The position numbers were made by a program, and so were the translations under genes. A stretch of DNA of 6,167 bases from Sphingobacteriaceae bacterium (GTDB taxonomy: Bacteria; Bacteroidota; Bacteroidia; B-17B0; Aurantibacillaceae): NCBI GenBank assembly GCA_023251695.1, contig JAHEYE010000015.1:1-6167 (forward strand), given 5' to 3'. Below are positions 3,260 to 6,167 of the stretch, one piece after another. How positions within the stretch are numbered: position 1 is the first letter of the stretch; each line of letters opens with the position of its first letter. The notes below the pieces were generated by a model. The model was not told the origin of the DNA and did not search any database. It worked only from the letters and a program-made list of their open reading frames with translations.

Positions 3260-6167
3260 ATGACTTTTTCAATTAGAAAGTATTTAACCCTTGCAATTGC
3301 ATTTTGTGCTTTTGTATCATTTGCACAAGTTGCAACCTGTCCGAATGGCCTAATCTATTTCCATAACAGTCCAATTTCGGTTTTTAATCCTGCTTTGCCG
3401 GTAAGTGCAACTAATCCTTCCAATACTGCAATTCCCGGAGGCGGAACAGGTTTATGCCTAAGTCCGAATTTAAATGCCCCTACTCCAAGCCCTACATTTT
3501 ATACAGTTATTGGCGCAAATATTAATTGGTGGAATGGAACTGCATGGGTAAACACTGGTCACACAATGCCCAATGTGAACTTAGGCGCAGGTGGAGGAAA
3601 TATTTATAGTTTGAATGGAGGCACGGGTTCGGTTTATGTTTATAACGGAACTGCAAATTCAACTTTGTTAACCACTGTCGCTTCATTCGCCGGCGGTGGC
3701 CCTTATGACATTGCTTGTGATTGTAATGGTAACTGGACCATCATCCGTTGCCAAACTCCCGGACAATACATGAACACTTATAGTCCGACCGGTGCGCTTC
3801 TTTGTACTTATTCTTTAACAGGAATGCCAAGTACATCAGCAGGTGGCGGATTCGCAATTGTAAATAACGTTGTCTACGTCCGTAACACATCAGGATTTTT
3901 CGCAGCTAACATAACAGCTTCCTCAACACTTAACTTCACATTAGTATCTACTACCATTACACATCCCGGCGATTTTGCTTCTTGTCCGGATTGTCCTTCA
4001 CTTCCTGCAACAGCAGCTACAACCGGAACTTTAGGTTGCAGTGTTAGTAGCGTAAACGTAGTTGCAACTACAACTGCTTCTCCTGTTACTTATTCATGGT
4101 CAGGCCCGGGTTTAACAGGACCTGTAAATGCTTCTGTAGCGGTTGCAAATGCGCCTGGTGTTTATACCTGTACTTTATCAATGGGCGGTTGCCCTCCGTT
4201 AAGCACCGTTGTTACAACAACAGTTACATCTAACGGTACGGTCATTAACCCTACCATCACAGTTTCGAATACTTTAACCTGTACAAATCCAACAGCACAA
4301 TTAACGGTAACGCCGGGACCTCCGGGCTATTCGTATTTGTGGACGGGGCCAAATATTATTGGTGTCAATAATACCCAAGTTATTACAGTTGGTCAGCCGG
4401 GTAATTATGTGGTTGCTGTAAATAATCTTACTAATACATGTCAGGGATCTCAAACATTAACGGTTGTTTCGAATACAGCAGCCCCACCCGTCGCTATTGT
4501 ACCAACCGCAACTTCTATTTGCGCAGGAACAAGTGCTAATTTAAACGCAATCGGCGCGTCAACTTATTTATGGAACACCAGTGCAACCACAGCAGCTGTA
4601 AATGTTGCGCCTGCTTTAACAACAGTTTATTCGGTTGTTGGAACGGATGCAGTGAACGGCTGTACAGCTACCGCTTCATCCACAGTAACTGTTATCGCTC
4701 TTCCGGTTCCAAATGCTAACAGCAATAGTGCGGTTTGTGTTGGAAATACTTTAAATCTGACCGGCAACGGCGGAACACTTTATTTATGGCAAGGACCTAA
4801 TTCATTTAACAGCGCTCTACAAAATCCTACTATTCCCGGAGTAACAGCTGCTGCTGCGGGTGTTTATACTTTAACTGCAATGGTTGGAACTTGTACAGGA
4901 AGCATAACAACAAATGTTGTCATTAATCCTTTACCAACTCCGGTTGCAAATAATAACGGACCAGTTTGTGCCGGCCAAGCAATTTCATTTACGGGCACGG
5001 GTGGTGTAATTTATAGCTGGACAGGACCAGGCTTTACTTCCCCTTTACAAAATCCGGGTATTGCAAGTACAGCTGCATCTAATACCGGGGTATATGTGCT
5101 CACCGTTACAGATGCTAACGGTTGTATCAATTCAACCTCAACATCAGCTTTAATAAATCCTTTACCGATAATCTCCATGTCGAGCTCGACGGTTTGTATC
5201 AATCAGAATTTAAATTTGGGTGCTACAGGTGGTGTAACTTATAGCTGGAGTGGTCCTGCGGGATTTAGTTCGAATGTTTCAAATCCTGTGATTCCAATGG
5301 CGCAACCAAACATGGCAGGTGTTTATACAGTTATTGTAACTGATGCAAACAATTGTTCAAGTACTTCAAATACAATAGCGGTAGTAAATCCATTACCAAG
5401 CCCAACCGCATCCAATAATTCTCCGGTTTGTGTCGGAAGTTCATTTGGCCTGCAAGGAAATGGTGGTGTAAATTATTTGTGGAGCGGCCCGAACGGATTC
5501 TTTGCTTCAGTTCAAAATCCTACTCTTAGTGCAACGAGTCCAAATCAATCCGGTGCATATATTTTAACTGTTTCAGATAATATCGGATGTACAAATACTA
5601 TTGTAACAAATGTTGTTGTTAATGCTAATCCGGTAGCAAGTATAATTTCAAGCGATAATACAAATTGCGCGCCGCATTGTGTAACATTTACCGTATCGAG
5701 CAATTCAACCATACAAACTGCTTCCTGGAACTATAATGGCGCAAACGTGACTAACGGAACAAATACGCAATATTGTTTTAATACAAGTGGTACTTATACA
5801 GTAAATGCAGATGTGGTTGACGTTAATAATTGTGTAGGAAGCACAACATCGACTGTTGAAATTTATCCTGTTCCTGTTGCTGATTTCAATCACTCGCCAA
5901 TTAAACCAATTCTCAATATTGATCAGGAAGTTCAATTTACCGACGCCTCCTATAACGCAAATATTATTGCATGGAACTGGTACTTTATGAACACTGCACA
6001 ATACACTTCAGTAATCCAGAACCCAACATTTATGTACACCGAACCTGGAACATACGCGGTTGCTTTAGTTGTAAAAAGCAATTATGGTTGTATGGATACA
6101 ATTGTGAGGCCATTAGTTGTTGGTGAGGATTATGGTATTTATGTTCCGAATGCGTTTACACCTAACG
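3260..6167 (+). CDS. T9SS type B surface protein: propeller-like head, long Ig-like stalk, PKD; 3'-truncated by the window
   Basis: Open from ATG 3260 to the window end (969 codons plus one base). An in-frame TAA at 3248-3250 makes this ATG the first possible start. The signal peptide is about residues 1-22 (SIRKYLTLAIAFCAFVSFA, cut before QVATC). Residues 23-245 form a head with propeller-like strands: INWWNGTAW, GGNIYSLNG, PYDIACDCNGNW, FAIVNNVVYVRN, ending HPGDFASCPDC; this resembles NHL/DUF6923-type heads, but only about four blades are apparent. Seven Ig-like repeats follow (about 250-327, 328-405, 406-484, 485-561, 562-637, 638-715, 716-792), then a four-cysteine PKD-like module (793-872) absent from the first gene, a PKD-like domain (873-957), and the start of the type B sorting domain (GIYVPNAFTPN). 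By comparison with the first gene about 84 residues are missing, giving roughly 1,050 in all and a stop some 250 bases beyond the window. Probably a T9SS-exported surface protein; ligand unknown. Residues 209-881 contain no Lys or Arg. Confidence 0.95.
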   Translation, partial: MTFSIRKYLTLAIAFCAFVSFAQVATCPNGLIYFHNSPISVFNPALPVSATNPSNTAIPGGGTGLCLSPNLNAPTPSPTFYTVIGANINWWNGTAWVNTGHTMPNVNLGAGGGNIYSLNGGTGSVYVYNGTANSTLLTTVASFAGGGPYDIACDCNGNWTIIRCQTPGQYMNTYSPTGALLCTYSLTGMPSTSAGGGFAIVNNVVYVRNTSGFFAANITASSTLNFTLVSTTITHPGDFASCPDCPSLPATAATTGTLGCSVSSVNVVATTTASPVTYSWSGPGLTGPVNASVAVANAPGVYTCTLSMGGCPPLSTVVTTTVTSNGTVINPTITVSNTLTCTNPTAQLTVTPGPPGYSYLWTGPNIIGVNNTQVITVGQPGNYVVAVNNLTNTCQGSQTLTVVSNTAAPPVAIVPTATSICAGTSANLNAIGASTYLWNTSATTAAVNVAPALTTVYSVVGTDAVNGCTATASSTVTVIALPVPNANSNSAVCVGNTLNLTGNGGTLYLWQGPNSFNSALQNPTIPGVTAAAAGVYTLTAMVGTCTGSITTNVVINPLPTPVANNNGPVCAGQAISFTGTGGVIYSWTGPGFTSPLQNPGIASTAASNTGVYVLTVTDANGCINSTSTSALINPLPIISMSSSTVCINQNLNLGATGGVTYSWSGPAGFSSNVSNPVIPMAQPNMAGVYTVIVTDANNCSSTSNTIAVVNPLPSPTASNNSPVCVGSSFGLQGNGGVNYLWSGPNGFFASVQNPTLSATSPNQSGAYILTVSDNIGCTNTIVTNVVVNANPVASIISSDNTNCAPHCVTFTVSSNSTIQTASWNYNGANVTNGTNTQYCFNTSGTYTVNADVVDVNNCVGSTTSTVEIYPVPVADFNHSPIKPILNIDQEVQFTDASYNANIIAWNWYFMNTAQYTSVIQNPTFMYTEPGTYAVALVVKSNYGCMDTIVRPLVVGEDYGIYVPNAFTPN
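5000..5021 (+). repeat. 22-bp near-identical DNA repeat inside the Ig array (copy 1)
   Basis: This stretch encodes part of GGVIYSW in the fifth Ig-like unit and matches 5228-5249 in the sixth unit at 21 of 22 bases; the only difference is T versus C in an Ile/Thr codon. The flanking DNA is much more diverged. It is the longest near-identity I noticed between units. Confidence 0.7.
5228..5249 (+). repeat. 22-bp near-identical DNA repeat inside the Ig array (copy 2)
   Basis: Second copy of the element at 5000-5021, 228 bp downstream, which is exactly one 76-residue unit and in phase. It encodes GGVTYSW. Matching codon choice at GGT GGT GTA and TAT AGC TGG suggests shared descent or local gene conversion, although protein-level constraint contributes. 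Confidence 0.7.
5876..6166 (+). repeat. PKD/C-terminal junction shared with the preceding gene (copy 2)
   Basis: Residues 873-969 align without gaps to residues 628-724 of the 808-aa protein, with 56 of 97 residues identical by hand count. The window ends inside the shared FTPNG motif, so the comparison cannot be carried through the sorting domain itself. Confidence 0.9.

Larger units (their letters stand above)
4007..5635 (+). repeat. Seven tandem Ig-like repeats in the second surface protein
   Basis: Residues 250-792 hold seven units. The last four are very regular at 77, 76, 78 and 77 residues. The core pattern is xVCxG, a strand with GNGG/GTGG/ATGG, (Y/L)xW(S/T/Q)GP, F, xNPxI or xNPTL, G(V/A)Y, xxC, and a linker such as INPLPTP, INPLPI or VNPLPSP. 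Cysteine pairs in these four are C493/C545, C570/C622, C646/C699 and C724/C777. The first two units are the most diverged. Confidence 0.88.

Noticed and set aside
4007..5635. CRISPR array or phase-variable simple repeats
   Set aside because: The periodicity is about 230 bp, in frame and diverged at DNA level, as expected for protein domain repeats. There are no short identical repeats with unique spacers and no homopolymer or short tandem tracts.
5705..6001. 98-codon minus-strand ORF opposite the PKD-like modules
   Set aside because: Antisense to conserved coding sequence, rich in Cys/Asn/Ile because of the complementary codons; no start context or homology seen.

Overview
The window looks like chromosomal DNA from a member of the Bacteroidota, probably in or near the Flavobacteriales. 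The evidence is moderate-to-low GC, start codons without a Shine-Dalgarno sequence, TAnnTTT-type promoter boxes, and two adjacent genes for large secreted repeat proteins with type IX secretion system (T9SS) type B C-terminal domains. That secretion system is essentially restricted to this phylum. All genes are on the + strand.

Layout: (1) 1-558 is the 3' part of a LolA-like periplasmic lipoprotein carrier gene; its start lies upstream of the window. (2) 559-681 is a short intergenic region with a weak inverted repeat and a possible -7 promoter box. (3) 682-3108 is a complete 808-aa surface protein: signal peptide, a nidogen-like head that appears inserted into the first Ig-like domain, four further Ig-like repeats, a PKD-like domain and a gliding-motility/T9SS type B C-terminal domain. 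(4) 3109-3259 is an intergenic region with a weak hairpin, a perfect 7-bp inverted repeat and a second possible -7 box. (5) 3260 to the window end is a second, larger protein of the same class (969 codons visible, about 1,050 expected). It has a different, propeller-like head, a longer Ig-like stalk, an extra PKD-like module, and a PKD/C-terminal junction about 58% identical to that of the first gene. The window cuts it inside the conserved FTPNG motif of the C-terminal domain.

The two large genes look like tandem paralogues that share stalk and anchor but carry different heads. The inferred job is two surface or secreted adhesin/binding proteins, exported through the inner membrane by Sec and across the outer membrane by T9SS. 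LolA concerns lipoprotein traffic to the outer membrane and is probably an unrelated housekeeping neighbour. I see no RNA genes, CRISPR arrays, insertion sequences or phage genes. The most striking sequence-level property is that the stalk of the second protein has 673 consecutive residues with no lysine or arginine, combined with a regular cysteine pair in each Ig-like repeat. This is an unusual form of a known architecture rather than a clearly new system.
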